Shown piece by piece: positions 52,312-63,018 of a stretch of DNA of 64,000 nucleotides. Position numbers and translations under genes: made by a program. Each line of letters starts with the position of its first letter. The stretch's first letter is position 1. Origin of the DNA: Shewanella mangrovisoli. Its GTDB lineage: Bacteria; Pseudomonadota; Gammaproteobacteria; Enterobacterales; Shewanellaceae. The stretch spans positions 3,720,001-3,784,000 of the forward strand of contig NZ_CP080412.1 in NCBI RefSeq assembly GCF_019457635.1, written 5' to 3'. A model generated the notes under the pieces. It saw only the letters and a list, made by a program, of their open reading frames with translations. It was not told the origin of the DNA and did no database searches.

Positions 52312-53814
52312 TTAGGCCTGTGGGCGCATCGCTGGGAACAGGATCACGTCACGGATAGTGTGAGTGTTAGTGAATAACATCACTAAACGGTCGATACCGA
52401 TACCTTGACCCGCTGTTGGTGGTAAACCGTGTTCCAGTGCGGTGATGTAGTCTGCATCGTAGAACATGGCTTCGTCGTCACCCGCGTCTTTCGCGTCAAC
52501 CTGCGCTTTGAAGCGGCTGTCTTGGTCTTCAGCATCGTTTAACTCGCTGAAACCGTTAGCCACTTCACGGCCACCGATGAAGAATTCAAAACGGTCGGTG
52601 ATGAAGTGATTGTCATCGTTACGACGTGCCAGTGGCGAAATGTCCGCTGGGTAGCCAGTGATGAAAGTCGGTTGCATTAACTGCCATTCAGCAGTTTCAC
52701 CGAAGATTTCTTCTAATAGCTGACCACAGGTCCAGAACTTCTCAATCTTGATGCCTAGGCTGATCGCCAGTTCACGCATGAATTCAAGATCTTTCACTTG
52801 CTCGTAGGTCATAGCTTGGATAGTCGCGTTGTCAGGATTGTACTTCTGAATCGCTTCTAACATGCTCAGACGAGCGTATGGGCCACCGAAATCAACAGTG
52901 TGCTCGCCGTATGGCATTTGCGCGCTGCCTAACAGTTCAATCGCGATAGAGCTTAACAGTTCTTCGGTTAAGTCCATCAGATCTTTGTAGTCAGCATAGG
53001 CCATATAGAATTCCATCATAGTGAATTCTGGGTTATGGCGTGGCGACAGACCTTCGTTACGAAAGTTACGGTTGATTTCGAACACACGCTCAAAACCACC
53101 TACCACTAAACGCTTGAGGTATAACTCTGGCGCGATACGCAGGTACATTGGCATGTCCAGCGCATTGTGGTGAGTGATAAATGGACGGGCTGAAGCGCCG
53201 CCTGGGATCACGTGCATCATTGGGGTTTCAACTTCCATGAACTCTTTTTTGATCATGAAGTTACGGATAGCTGCAACCACTTTTGAACGCATGACGAAGG
53301 CTTGACGAGATTCTTCGTTAACGATTAAGTCCACATAACGTTGGCGGTAACGGGTTTCTTGGTCGGTTAAGCCGTGGAATTTTTCTGGCAGAGGACGCAG
53401 TGCTTTAGTCAGCAGTTGGTACTCTTCCATGTTCACGTATAGATCGCCTTTACCAGACAAGTGCAACTGACCGGTTACGCCGATGATGTCACCGATATCC
53501 AGACCTTGGTAACGGTCTTTCAGATCCGCTTGAACGCCCTTTTCAGCGTAAGCTTGGATACGACCAGACACGTCTTGGATCACCAGGAATGGGCCACGTT
53601 TTGCCATGATACGGCCAGCGATGCTGGTTTTAAAACCTAAGGCTTCGAGTTCTTCCTTAGTGTTTTGACCGTATTTTTCCTGCAACTCAGCCGCTTTGTG
53701 GGTGCGACGGAAAGTATTAGGGTGAGCATTAGCGCTGCAGTTCGGGCGAATGCTTTCTAGCTTGGCACGACGCTCGGCAATCAGTTTGTTTTCATCTTGT
53801 ACTTGTTCAGTCAT
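52312..53814 (-). CDS. lysS: Lysyl-tRNA synthetase (class II)
   Basis: 500 residues. An N-terminal OB-fold anticodon domain (about 60-170; [20 protein letters not shown]) is followed by the class II core: motif 1 with [16 protein letters not shown], motif 2 with [15 protein letters not shown], and motif 3 with [20 protein letters not shown]. It charges tRNA-Lys. It lies 29 bases downstream of prfB, the conserved prfB-lysS arrangement. Confidence 0.98.
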   Translation of the reverse strand: MTEQVQDENKLIAERRAKLESIRPNCSANAHPNTFRRTHKAAELQEKYGQNTKEELEALGFKTSIAGRIMAKRGPFLVIQDVSGRIQAYAEKGVQADLKDRYQGLDIGDIIGVTGQLHLSGKGDLYVNMEEYQLLTKALRPLPEKFHGLTDQETRYRQRYVDLIVNEESRQAFVMRSKVVAAIRNFMIKKEFMEVETPMMHVIPGGASARPFITHHNALDMPMYLRIAPELYLKRLVVGGFERVFEINRNFRNEGLSPRHNPEFTMMEFYMAYADYKDLMDLTEELLSSIAIELLGSAQMPYGEHTVDFGGPYARLSMLEAIQKYNPDNATIQAMTYEQVKDLEFMRELAISLGIKIEKFWTCGQLLEEIFGETAEWQLMQPTFITGYPADISPLARRNDDNHFITDRFEFFIGGREVANGFSELNDAEDQDSRFKAQVDAKDAGDDEAMFYDADYITALEHGLPPTAGQGIGIDRLVMLFTNTHTIRDVILFPAMRPQA

Positions 53815-53843
53815 CTTATTTCTCGTCTATACCTTTGAATTAA

Positions 53844-54942
53844 TTACAGCCCTGATTTCAAACTGGCTTCGATAAACTTGTCCAGATCGCCATCGAGTAC
53901 CGCTTGGGTATTGCGCGTCTCCACGCTAGTGCGTAAGTCTTTAATACGGGAATCATCCAATACATAAGAACGGATCTGGCTGCCCCAACCGATGTCAGAT
54001 TTGGCATCTTCGGCGGCTTGCTTTTCCGCATTTTGCTTATGCATTTCTAATTCGAAGAGTTTGGCTTTTAACTGCTTCATCGCCGAATCTTTGTTCTTGT
54101 GCTGTGAACGGTCGTTCTGGCACTGCACTACCGTGTTAGTCGGTAAGTGGGTAATACGTACCGCAGATTCGGTTCGGTTAACGTGCTGACCACCCGCACC
54201 CGAGGCGCGGTATACGTCGATACGTAAGTCAGCAGGATTGATGTCGATGGTGATATCGTCATCAATCTCTGGGTAAACGAATACCGAGCAGAAAGAGGTA
54301 TGGCGACGGCCCGATGAGTCGAATGGCGATTTACGCACTAAACGGTGCACGCCCGTCTCGGTACGTAACCAACCGAAAGCATACTCACCGGTGAATTTAA
54401 TGGTCGCGCCCTTAATGCCGGCGACGTCACCGTCGGTGACTTCCATCAGCTCAGGGCTGAATCCGTGGGCTTCACCCCAACGCAGGTACATACGCAGCAC
54501 CATGTTGGCCCAGTCTTGTGCCTCAGTACCGCCACTGCCCGATTGAATGTCTAAGTAACAATCGGAGGCATCATGTTGACCAGAGAACATACGGCGGAAT
54601 TCGAGTTCGGCCAAACGGCTCTCTAAATAATCCAGCTCTTTGGTGGTTTCATTGAAGGTGTCTTCGTCTTCTTCTTCGATGGCAAGTTCTAGCAGACCTT
54701 CAACGTCTTCTAGACCTGCGTCCATATCATCGATAGTTTTGACAACGGCTTCGAGGCTGGCGCGCTCTTTACCTAGGGCTTGAGCACGTTCTGGCTCGTT
54801 CCACACCTCAGAACTTTCAAGTTCACGGCTGACTTCTTCTAGACGCTCATGCTTAGCATCGTAGTCAAAGATACCCCCTAAGAAGCTGCGTACGCTCGGC
54901 AAGCTCCTTAATTTTGAATTTTACTGGATTAACTTCAAACAT
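53844..54942 (-). CDS. prfB: Peptide chain release factor 2, with programmed +1 frameshift
   Basis: Translation starts at ATG 54942 ([11 protein letters not shown]...) and meets an in-frame TGA at 54867-54865 after 25 codons. The shift site is AGG GGG TAT CTT TGA C, identical to the classical one, with the Shine-Dalgarno-like AGGGGG at 54874-54879. A +1 shift on CTT gives GAC at 54866 and reads on to the stop at 53844, making 365 residues. The GGQ motif (SGAGGQHVN) and the SPF tripeptide (RKSPFDSS) for UGA/UAA reading are intact. RF2 amount is thus self-regulated. Confidence 0.97.
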
Positions 54943-55469
54943 GGATTTTCAACTTCGCTTTATTTTTGCCGTTTCAATGGATTTCCCATCAAAGGAGGCG
55001 GCGATTAACAGTATTTGCAACCGCGCATTTTAACCTAACAACGGCTGTAAACCTAGGGCGTGTTGACACTTCAGGGAGATTTTATCAGCCTAAAAAGCAC
55101 CGCTGGCGCCAGCAGATTAACAGACAAAGCCAAGTTAAGACTGTGATCCTACATGAAATAACCCGTTTAACGCCTCGATCAAACATAAATTTGAGCAAGC
55201 AAAACAGTGATAATCACTAAAAACCTCAAAGGATTAAGCTAGATACAGATAAATCAAATATAAAACACCAAGCAAATCACAACTTTCCACCAGCAAACCT
55301 TCATCAGCGCACAGTCTGCTACAGGTTTGTGATGACAACGGCAATTTAGCGTCAAACTTCCCCCGCCCATAAGCGTCTTCTAAAGCGCTCTAGTTATACT
55401 CAAACCCACCTTAAGCCTGCCGCTTTACGCCAATGCAGCAAGCACCCTACAAATATAAAAGGCCTTGGG
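54943..55469. other. 527 bases upstream of prfB and of the formate dehydrogenase
   Basis: It contains the divergent promoters and a solitary end of the MITE-like family. From 55053 the sequence reads CTAGGGCGTGTTGACACTTC, matching 18 of 20 bases of the repeat end, with similarity going on for about 15 bases. A small palindrome AGTGATAATCACT lies at 55206-55218. No gene is seen; an open frame at 54966-55220 has no ribosome site. Confidence 0.55.
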
Positions 55470-58400
55470 ATGATAGAACTTAACATCGACAATCACAGCG
55501 TCACGGCCGAGCCGAACGATAACCTATTGCAAGCGGCCCGTAAGGCAGGCATAGCCATTCCGAGTTTGTGCGATCCAACGGACGCCACACGGCAATTGGG
55601 CGCAGCTCCTAACGCCAATAAACAGGACTGCAACCTCTGCCTAGTGCAAATCGAAAATACCGATGCCAGCCTGCGCTGCGTTAAAGCCTGTGAAACACCC
55701 GCCGAAGCGGGCATGAAAGTCATCACCCAATCGGCATATTTAACCAAACAGCGCCAAGCTGCACTGAGCACAATTTTAAGTGACCACTTTGCCGATTGTG
55801 AGGCGCCCTGCCAACAGGCCTGCCCAGCGGGCGTCGATGTGCAAACTTACCTGTACCACATTGCCCAAGGCGACCATACCCAAGCCATTAAAGTCATTAA
55901 AGACACTCTGCCGCTACCGCTGTCGATTGGCCGAGTCTGCCCCGCGTTTTGCGAGAGCGAATGTCGCCGCGGCCTCGTCGATGATCCCATTGCCATTCGT
56001 CAACTTAAGCGCCACGCCGCCGATTTAGACTTGGCCGATGATGAGCAAGGCAATAGCTATCAACCAGCACGCCTCGCAGACACGGGTAAAAAGATTGCCA
56101 TTATTGGCGCGGGCCCCGCTGGCTTAAGCGCGGGTTATTACCTGTCAAACCAAGGTCATAATGTTGAGATTTTTGAAACCATGCCCAAGGCGGGCGGCTG
56201 GCTGCGCTACGGGATCCCCGAATACCGTTTACCTAAGGCGATTCTCGATAAAGAAATCGAGCTGCTGTGCCGTAATGGGTTAACCATTCATACGGATACT
56301 CGCCTCGGCCATGAAATTCACTTAGCCCAGCTGGTCACCGATTTCGACGCTGTGTGCCTCGCCATCGGCGCCCAAAAAGCGGTACCGATGAACTACAAAG
56401 GCTCAGCGCTTGCGGGCTGTTACCTTGGGGTGGATTTTCTTAAGGATCATTGCCTCGATAAGCAATTGAAGTTAGGCAAAAAAGTCGCCGTGATTGGTGG
56501 CGGCAACACCGCCATCGACTGCGCACGCACCGCCGTACGCGAAGGCTGCGATGTCACCTTAATCTACCGCCGTACCCGCGCCGAAATGCCCGCCGAAGCC
56601 TACGAAGTACACGAGGCCGAAGTCGAAGGCGTAAAATTTCACTTTTTAACCAATCCCATTGAAAATCATGGCGATGCCAATGGACAGGTAGAAGCTGTCA
56701 CCTTCAGCAAAATGGCGCTCGGCGAAGCCGATGCCTCGGGCAGACGCGCGCCCGTGGACACGGGAGAAACCTTTACCGAGGCCTTCGATACCGTTATCGC
56801 CGCCGTCTCCCAAGCGCCGGATCTGAGTTTTATGCAGGATCCTATGGGGCAACTCAGCCAGGGCGAACTGGCGCTGAGCCGCTGGAACACGCTAATTGGT
56901 TGTGAGCAAACCATGTCATCGGGAGTCGAAAAACTGTTTGTGATGGGCGATGCCCGCAGAGGACCTGCCACCGCCGTAGCCGCGATTGGCGATGGCCGTA
57001 AAGCGGCAATCGCTATTGATAAGATGCTAAAAATTGGCCTTAGCTGCGATTTACATGCCCATGAGTTTAACTCGGTCAAAACCATTCCCAGCGCCCTCGT
57101 TCCAAGTGCCCTTAAGCAAACCGAAACAAGCTCAAAAGCAGGGTCAACGTTTTATCCCCATACGCCGCTTCAACCCCGCTTGAAAATGCCCGAACTCACG
57201 GCGCTGCAACGGCTGCTGAATTACAGTGAAGTTGAGCTAGGTTTTCCCGCCGATGCCGCTATGCAAGAGGCGGCACGTTGTCTCGAGTGCGCCTGTCAGG
57301 CCAATACCGACTGTAAGCTGAGGGACTACGCCACGGATTACGGTGTCGAAGCCAAAAGCTTAACCACTGAAAATGCGCGACATTTCAGTGTGGATAAGAG
57401 CGCGCCCTTTATTCAATTCGATGCCAACCGCTGTATTAGCTGCGGCAAATGCGTCGATGTGTGTCAGCAGCAGAGTGGCCACTGCGCGATCCAATTTGCG
57501 AATGACTCCTACCAAGCACTGCCACAGAGCATCAGTCCTACTGAAGAACGAAGAGCCCCCAGAGTCGGCTTTAGTGCGAGCATGGCCGATAGCCACTGCG
57601 TGCAATGCGGTAACTGTGTACAGGTTTGTCCGACGGGGGCACTGGTCGATGCCCGAGATAAACGCCAAGGCGATAGCACAGAGTTAAAAACCGCCTCGAC
57701 GATTTGTACTTACTGCGGCGTGGGCTGTCGTCTAGACCTTAAAATCGACCACAACGCCAATCGCATTCGTCATATCGAAGGCAATAAGGACTCGGTCGTT
57801 AACCAAGGCATGCTGTGCGTTAAGGGACGTTTTGGCTTCGATTTTATTCATAGCGACAAACGCCTCACCACACCATTAATACGTAAAAACGGCAAGTTAC
57901 AACCGACTAGCTGGCCCGAAGCCATCGCCTATGTGGCAAAACGCTTAACCGAGATAAAACAAAAAGATGGCAGCAATGCCCTCGCCAGTCTCGCCTCAGC
58001 AAAAGCCACCAACGAAGATAACTTTATGCTGCAAAAGTTTGTTCGCAGTGTTCTTGGCACCAACAATATCGATCACTGCGCCCGCCTCTGCCACTCATCG
58101 ACGGTAACAGGCTTGCAGCAGAGTATTGGTAGCGGCGCCATGACCAATGATATACCGAGCATTAAGGACTCGGACGTCATCTTTATCTTAGGTTCGGATA
58201 CCACCTGCGCCCATCCGATTATCGCCTCAAAAATCCAGCAGGCGGTGATGCAGCACGGCGCGCGTTTACTGGTTGCCGATCCGAAGCGGGTTGGCATTGC
58301 CGAAAAGGCCGAGCTGTATGTCGCTCACAGACCGGGGACGGATGTGATGCTGCTCAACGCCATTATGGCGGAAATTATTCGCCACGATTGGCAGGATAAA

Positions 58401-59768
58401 GCCTATATTGCCGAGCGCACCGAAGGCATTGAGGCCCTCTATGCAGAGTTAGCCAAGGAGGATTACTCCCTCGAAAACGCAGCGCTTATCACGGGCGTAA
58501 GGGCCGAAGACATTGCCCGCCTCGCGCGTACCATAGGCACGGCCGAAAAGACCGCGGTTTACTACGCCATGGGCATCACTCAACATACGACGGGGCACGA
58601 TAACGTCACCGCCATCTCTAATTTGCAGCTACTTTGCGGCAATATAGGTGTGTCAGGCGCGGGTATTAATCCACTTCGCGGCCAGAGTAACGTCCAAGGT
58701 GCCTGCGACATGGGCGCCCTACCCAACTATTTTACCGGTTACCAAAAGGTCACTGATCTTCATGCCAGAATGCGCTTCGAAAACCATTGGCAAACCCCGT
58801 TATCGGGGGAAATTGGCGTCACTGCCACCCATATGATGCACGATATTGCCAAGGGCAAAATTAAAGCCTTGTATGTGATGGGTGAGAATCCAGTGCTCAG
58901 CGATCCCGACCAAGCCCATGTGCTTAATGCATTGAGCCAAATCGAGTTTCTGGTGGTGCAGGATATCTTTTTAACCGAGACGGCCGAGCTTGCCCATGTG
59001 GTCTTACCCGCCGCCGCATTTGTGGAAAAACGCGGTCACTTTACCAATACCGAACGTCGGGTGCAGCGGCTCGAGCAGGCACTCGCCTCACCGGGTGAGG
59101 CCTTACCCGATTGGCAGATAGTGCAAGCCGTCGCTAACGCCATGGGCGCATGCTGGGACTATGCCAACGAAGAGGCCATCTGGCGCGAAATCAACGAACT
59201 TACTCCGCAGTATCGCGGCATTCGTTGGGACAGATTAAGTGCCAATGCCGAAGGTAAGATTTCTCAAGGGATTCAATGGCCTTGTCCAGATGAAACCCAT
59301 CCCGGAACGCCGATTATGCATCAGAGCCAATTCACTCGAGGCTTAGGCTTATTTACGCCTGTCAGTTATCGCCTTCCCGCCGAGATGCCCTGCAACGAGT
59401 ATCCGCTAACGCTCTCAACGGGGCGGCTATTGGAGCAATTCCACACGGGCACACTCACCCGTAAAACACCAGGGTTGGATTTACTCGGCGCGCCTAAGGT
59501 AATGATTTCGGTTTATGATGCGGAGCAACTGGGGATAAACAATGGCGATAAACTTCGCCTCACCACCCGTCGCGGAGAGATTGAAATCGATGCCTTTGTG
59601 ACTAAACGCGCCCGGGCGGGCGTGCTGTTCCTGCCGTTCCATTTTGTGGAAGCGGCGGCGAATAAGCTCACTATCAATGCCTTAGATCCTGTGGCTTATA
59701 TTCCCGAATACAAGGTCTGTGCGGTCAGAGCTGAAAAGGTGATAGCAAAGGTGAGTGAAACAGCTTAA
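55470..59768 (+). CDS. Formate dehydrogenase alpha subunit fused to ferredoxin and GltD-like NAD(P)H module
   Basis: 1432 residues. In order: a 2Fe-2S domain (1-80; Cys 34, 54, 57, 70); a GltD-type N-terminal 4Fe-4S domain (about 105-180; CEAPCQQACP); FAD site GAGPAGLSAGYYL (about 213) and NAD(P)H site GGGNTAIDCA (about 340); two 4Fe-4S ferredoxin motifs CISCGKC (about 655) and CVQCGNC (about 710); the 4Fe-4S and molybdopterin catalytic part from CTYCGVGC (about 747). The molybdenum ligand is Cys in HCARLCHSS, not selenocysteine. No signal peptide: cytoplasmic. It probably couples formate to NAD(P)+ in a single chain. A single gene between a 5' region and a terminator. Confidence 0.9.
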   Translation: MIELNIDNHSVTAEPNDNLLQAARKAGIAIPSLCDPTDATRQLGAAPNANKQDCNLCLVQIENTDASLRCVKACETPAEAGMKVITQSAYLTKQRQAALSTILSDHFADCEAPCQQACPAGVDVQTYLYHIAQGDHTQAIKVIKDTLPLPLSIGRVCPAFCESECRRGLVDDPIAIRQLKRHAADLDLADDEQGNSYQPARLADTGKKIAIIGAGPAGLSAGYYLSNQGHNVEIFETMPKAGGWLRYGIPEYRLPKAILDKEIELLCRNGLTIHTDTRLGHEIHLAQLVTDFDAVCLAIGAQKAVPMNYKGSALAGCYLGVDFLKDHCLDKQLKLGKKVAVIGGGNTAIDCARTAVREGCDVTLIYRRTRAEMPAEAYEVHEAEVEGVKFHFLTNPIENHGDANGQVEAVTFSKMALGEADASGRRAPVDTGETFTEAFDTVIAAVSQAPDLSFMQDPMGQLSQGELALSRWNTLIGCEQTMSSGVEKLFVMGDARRGPATAVAAIGDGRKAAIAIDKMLKIGLSCDLHAHEFNSVKTIPSALVPSALKQTETSSKAGSTFYPHTPLQPRLKMPELTALQRLLNYSEVELGFPADAAMQEAARCLECACQANTDCKLRDYATDYGVEAKSLTTENARHFSVDKSAPFIQFDANRCISCGKCVDVCQQQSGHCAIQFANDSYQALPQSISPTEERRAPRVGFSASMADSHCVQCGNCVQVCPTGALVDARDKRQGDSTELKTASTICTYCGVGCRLDLKIDHNANRIRHIEGNKDSVVNQGMLCVKGRFGFDFIHSDKRLTTPLIRKNGKLQPTSWPEAIAYVAKRLTEIKQKDGSNALASLASAKATNEDNFMLQKFVRSVLGTNNIDHCARLCHSSTVTGLQQSIGSGAMTNDIPSIKDSDVIFILGSDTTCAHPIIASKIQQAVMQHGARLLVADPKRVGIAEKAELYVAHRPGTDVMLLNAIMAEIIRHDWQDKAYIAERTEGIEALYAELAKEDYSLENAALITGVRAEDIARLARTIGTAEKTAVYYAMGITQHTTGHDNVTAISNLQLLCGNIGVSGAGINPLRGQSNVQGACDMGALPNYFTGYQKVTDLHARMRFENHWQTPLSGEIGVTATHMMHDIAKGKIKALYVMGENPVLSDPDQAHVLNALSQIEFLVVQDIFLTETAELAHVVLPAAAFVEKRGHFTNTERRVQRLEQALASPGEALPDWQIVQAVANAMGACWDYANEEAIWREINELTPQYRGIRWDRLSANAEGKISQGIQWPCPDETHPGTPIMHQSQFTRGLGLFTPVSYRLPAEMPCNEYPLTLSTGRLLEQFHTGTLTRKTPGLDLLGAPKVMISVYDAEQLGINNGDKLRLTTRRGEIEIDAFVTKRARAGVLFLPFHFVEAAANKLTINALDPVAYIPEYKVCAVRAEKVIAKVSETA

Positions 59769-59817
59769 GGCTTACACATAGAGCGCCGTGCAAGGGATAG
59801 ATCCATCGCTGGATATA

Positions 59818-59846
59818 AAAAACGGGAGACATTGTCTCCCGTTTTT
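59818..59846. terminator. Terminator between formate dehydrogenase and MCP genes
   Basis: A 13-bp stem, AAAAACGGGAGAC / GTCTCCCGTTTTT (59818-59830, 59834-59846), with loop ATT, working both ways. Confidence 0.9.
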
Positions 59847-59882
59847 ATTAGCTAACTTAATTAACTTGTTTAATTAGATGAG

Positions 59883-61547
59883 TTAAATCTTAAACTGCCC
59901 CACCAACTTACCGAGGTTAATCCCTTCCTGAGACACGGTTTGACTCACCTTGGCCGCATCTTCACTGGAATGCAGTAGCTCGTTAACGATCTCTTGGATG
60001 GCATAAACGTTACGGTTAATTTCTTCGGTCACAGAGCTTTGCTCGGTCGCCGCCGTCGCAATTTGAGTACTCATATCATTAATCGCGGTCACCGCCGATG
60101 TCACAGAGCCTAAGCTCTCGGAAATAGCGCGGGAAGAATCCACCGAACGCACGCAGCTCTGCTGGCTCTCGTCCATGGTTTTAACTGCGACAGAGACTAA
60201 CTTATGTAGCTCAGAGAGCATTTCGTTGATTTCTAAGGTACTTGCCTGAGTACGGCTGGCAAGATTACGCACTTCATCGGCCACCACGGCAAAACCACGA
60301 CCCTGTTCACCAGCGCGGGCCGCTTCAATCGCCGCGTTAAGGGCCAGCAGGTTAGTTTGCTCAGCGATGCCGCCAATCACAGACAACACACTGTTAATCT
60401 TTTGCGATTGCTCGCTTAAGGATTTAATACTGCCCGCAGCATTGTTGATTTGCGACATGAGTCCGGCAATCTCTTCGAGCGAGGCATCGACGCAGCGCTG
60501 GGCATTGGCCACATCCCCTGTAGCGGCTTGAGTCGCCTCGGCCACTTGGGTGGTATTTTGTGCCACTTCACTCGCGGTGGACGACATCTCGGTAATAGCC
60601 GTCACCACTTGGTCTGTCTCGTTATTGTGGCTCAGCAGCTGGCTCGACATCACTTTGGTTTGGTCGTGAATCGCATTGGCGGCGGATTTCACCTTAGCCG
60701 TGGCGTTTGCCACATCGCCGATAATGGTTTGCAGCTTATCGACGAACAAGTTAAAGGCTTGACCTAACTGAGCAATTTCATCCTCGCCCTTCACGCTTAA
60801 GCGTTTGGTTAAGTCACCTTCACCCTTAGCGATATCATTCAGACTGTCCGCCATATTCTTAATCGGCACCACCATACGATGGGCGGCGACCATGATGATA
60901 AAGGCCGTGATCCCCGTCAGCACTAAGGCGATTAATAGGATCATGAAGGACTTATCGGCCATTTGTTCGGTCACGGTTTGGCGGTAATCCTCGACTACGG
61001 CTTCGATATCGTCGATATAAGCCCCTGTACCTAGCATCCAGTCAGTACCTGGAACCATCATCACATAGCTAATCTTCTCGATTTGCTCGTTAGTATTGGG
61101 CTTTTGATAGTAATAGGAAAAGTTACCGTCGCCACGTTTGGCCGCATCCAGCAAACCAACGATGATCTTAGTACCGCGAGGGTCGGTCATATCGATTTTG
61201 TTTTGCCCTTCAAGATTAGGCATCAAGGCGTGGAAAATGTTTTTGCCTTGGGAATCATAAATAAAGAAATAACCCGCGCTGCCAAAACGAATATCACGCA
61301 GGGCTTGGTTCACATTGCCTTGGTCTTTCAATGACAGTTGATATTGCACAATCCCTGCAGCAATTTCGGTCGCTTCTTTGATTTGTTGTTTACGTTCGCC
61401 CACCAATTTCGTTCTAAAGGTCACCACTTCTTCCGCGAGAGATTCCTGCTCGACGTAGTAGGAAACGGTCATCAGCACTAATAAGGTCAAGATTAGGGGG
61501 AACAAAGACAACAGCAGTAGTTTATTACGCAGGCTTAAATTCGACAT
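59883..61547 (-). CDS. Methyl-accepting chemotaxis protein with Cache sensor
   Basis: 554 residues. TM1 is at about 10-30. The periplasmic part (about 35-190) has the single-Cache pattern ([37 protein letters not shown]). TM2 at about 203-227 leads into HAMP (about 225-280) and the signalling domain with the hairpin tip [20 protein letters not shown] and [15 protein letters not shown]. No C-terminal CheR pentapeptide. It reports small-ligand levels to CheA. The ligand is unknown; Cache_2 members often bind carboxylates. Confidence 0.95.
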   Translation of the reverse strand: MSNLSLRNKLLLLSLFPLILTLLVLMTVSYYVEQESLAEEVVTFRTKLVGERKQQIKEATEIAAGIVQYQLSLKDQGNVNQALRDIRFGSAGYFFIYDSQGKNIFHALMPNLEGQNKIDMTDPRGTKIIVGLLDAAKRGDGNFSYYYQKPNTNEQIEKISYVMMVPGTDWMLGTGAYIDDIEAVVEDYRQTVTEQMADKSFMILLIALVLTGITAFIIMVAAHRMVVPIKNMADSLNDIAKGEGDLTKRLSVKGEDEIAQLGQAFNLFVDKLQTIIGDVANATAKVKSAANAIHDQTKVMSSQLLSHNNETDQVVTAITEMSSTASEVAQNTTQVAEATQAATGDVANAQRCVDASLEEIAGLMSQINNAAGSIKSLSEQSQKINSVLSVIGGIAEQTNLLALNAAIEAARAGEQGRGFAVVADEVRNLASRTQASTLEINEMLSELHKLVSVAVKTMDESQQSCVRSVDSSRAISESLGSVTSAVTAINDMSTQIATAATEQSSVTEEINRNVYAIQEIVNELLHSSEDAAKVSQTVSQEGINLGKLVGQFKI

Positions 61548-61682
61548 GCTTGCTTACTCCAGGGTGATCGAGCTTATATCTTTTTATATTTATGAAGTAT
61601 AGCCAAAACAGTGCAACATCTTTGCGTTTAACTTAACAAATATCGTATTAATTTCAGGCACCAGCTTTAGGAAGTCATTCGC

Positions 61683-62834
61683 TTAACCAAGTAATATCAA
61701 TCCGATACCACACAGGCTAAAGCCTAAAACCAATAGCAGCATCTGCGGTTTGAAGAGCTTTAACGCACCAAAACCGAGCAAGACTATGGCCATATCTACA
61801 CCAGATAACACCCCTTGGGTAAACACGGGTTGGTATAGCGCCGCCGCGAGTAATCCCACCACACAGGCGTTGACACCGGCAAGCATACCGGCAATCTTGG
61901 GTCTGGCGGCAATTGCATGCCAACTCTTTAAGCCCACCAGCATCAATAAAAATCCCGGCAAGAAGATAGCTAGAGTTGCGATAATCGCGCCGACAAAGGG
62001 ATTATCTAGCATCATTTCGGCGCCAAGGAAGGTCGCAAAGGTGAACATAGGCCCAGGTACGGCTTGGGCAAAGGCGTAGCCAGTGAGGAAGCGATCGCTA
62101 CTCAGAGAATCGCCGACCGCCGTCTCAAGCAATGGCAGCACCACATGACCGCCACCGAAAACCAAGCTGCCAGCGCGATAAAACTCACCGAAGATCCCAG
62201 CTTCAGCGCCAAGACTTAAGGCAAAAAAACTCCCCACAAACAAGGCGATAAATATGCCTAAGCTCAAGTAATTCAAGCGAATGGGTTCAGTTTTTTGAGG
62301 CTCGCTCTCGGTTGCACTCAAGAATGATAAGCCTAAAAGCGCGGCAAGGATTAACAACGCAATTTGGATCCACAAGAACGGGAAAATCAGTATGCTCGCG
62401 GCGCTGCCAAGCATCAATAAGCGCGCGGTTTTGCGCTGACAAAACTGGCTGAACATCGCCAGCACAGCATCCGCAACCACGACCACAGCCAACAGTTTTA
62501 AGCCATGGACTATGCCCTGCATATAATTGTTACCTAACCAAGCGGCGGTGGTTACGGCCAGCAGATACATTAATACAAAAGAAGGCAAAGTAAATCCGGC
62601 AAAGGCGGCTATGGCGCCGAGCAGTCCCCCCCTATGGTAACCAATGGCAAAACCGACCTGACTCGAACCGGGTCCCGGCATAAATTGGCTTAAAGCCACT
62701 AAGCTGGCATAACGTTTATCATCGAGCCAACCGAGTTCGTTGACAAAGGTTTGTCGAAAATAGCCGATATGCGCCGCAGGCCCACCAAAACTCATCAGCC
62801 CAAGGGTTAAAAAACGTAAGAATATCTGCAGCAT
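61683..62834 (-). CDS. chrA: ChrA-type chromate transporter (two-domain)
   Basis: 383 residues from ATG 62834 (AAAGG upstream); ATG 62855 is possible. Two homologous halves are present, each with the CHR signature: RFLTLGLMSFGGPAAHIGYF followed by QFMPGPGSSQVGFAIG in the first, and GSLVFGGGHVVLPLL with AFAQAVPGPMFTFATFLG in the second. About ten to twelve membrane helices. It exports chromate or a related oxyanion at the inner membrane. No chrB regulator is adjacent. Confidence 0.94.
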   Translation of the reverse strand: MLQIFLRFLTLGLMSFGGPAAHIGYFRQTFVNELGWLDDKRYASLVALSQFMPGPGSSQVGFAIGYHRGGLLGAIAAFAGFTLPSFVLMYLLAVTTAAWLGNNYMQGIVHGLKLLAVVVVADAVLAMFSQFCQRKTARLLMLGSAASILIFPFLWIQIALLILAALLGLSFLSATESEPQKTEPIRLNYLSLGIFIALFVGSFFALSLGAEAGIFGEFYRAGSLVFGGGHVVLPLLETAVGDSLSSDRFLTGYAFAQAVPGPMFTFATFLGAEMMLDNPFVGAIIATLAIFLPGFLLMLVGLKSWHAIAARPKIAGMLAGVNACVVGLLAAALYQPVFTQGVLSGVDMAIVLLGFGALKLFKPQMLLLVLGFSLCGIGLILLG

Positions 62835-62940
62835 ATGCTTTGCCTTTCGATACATAAAGTAAGCGAGATTATGCCATTAAAAAGACAATTTGATGAAAAG
62901 GAAATACTGTTACAGCGAAAGAGCGTTAAGCCATAGAAAC

Positions 62941-62969
62941 AAAAAAGCCGGCAAAATCCATTTGCCGGC
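62941..62969 (-). terminator. Terminator downstream of the GlyGly-CTERM gene
   Basis: The stem GCCGGCAAA (62947-62955) / TTTGCCGGC (62961-62969) is followed on the minus strand by six T residues. Confidence 0.9.
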
Positions 62970-63018
62970 ATCCTAAATTCAGGATAAATATCAATTGACT
63001 AGGAAGTTAAACCCATGA

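Noticed and set aside
58060..58110. Selenocysteine in the formate dehydrogenase
   Set aside because: The metal-ligand position is encoded by a Cys codon (TGC), and there is no in-frame TGA.
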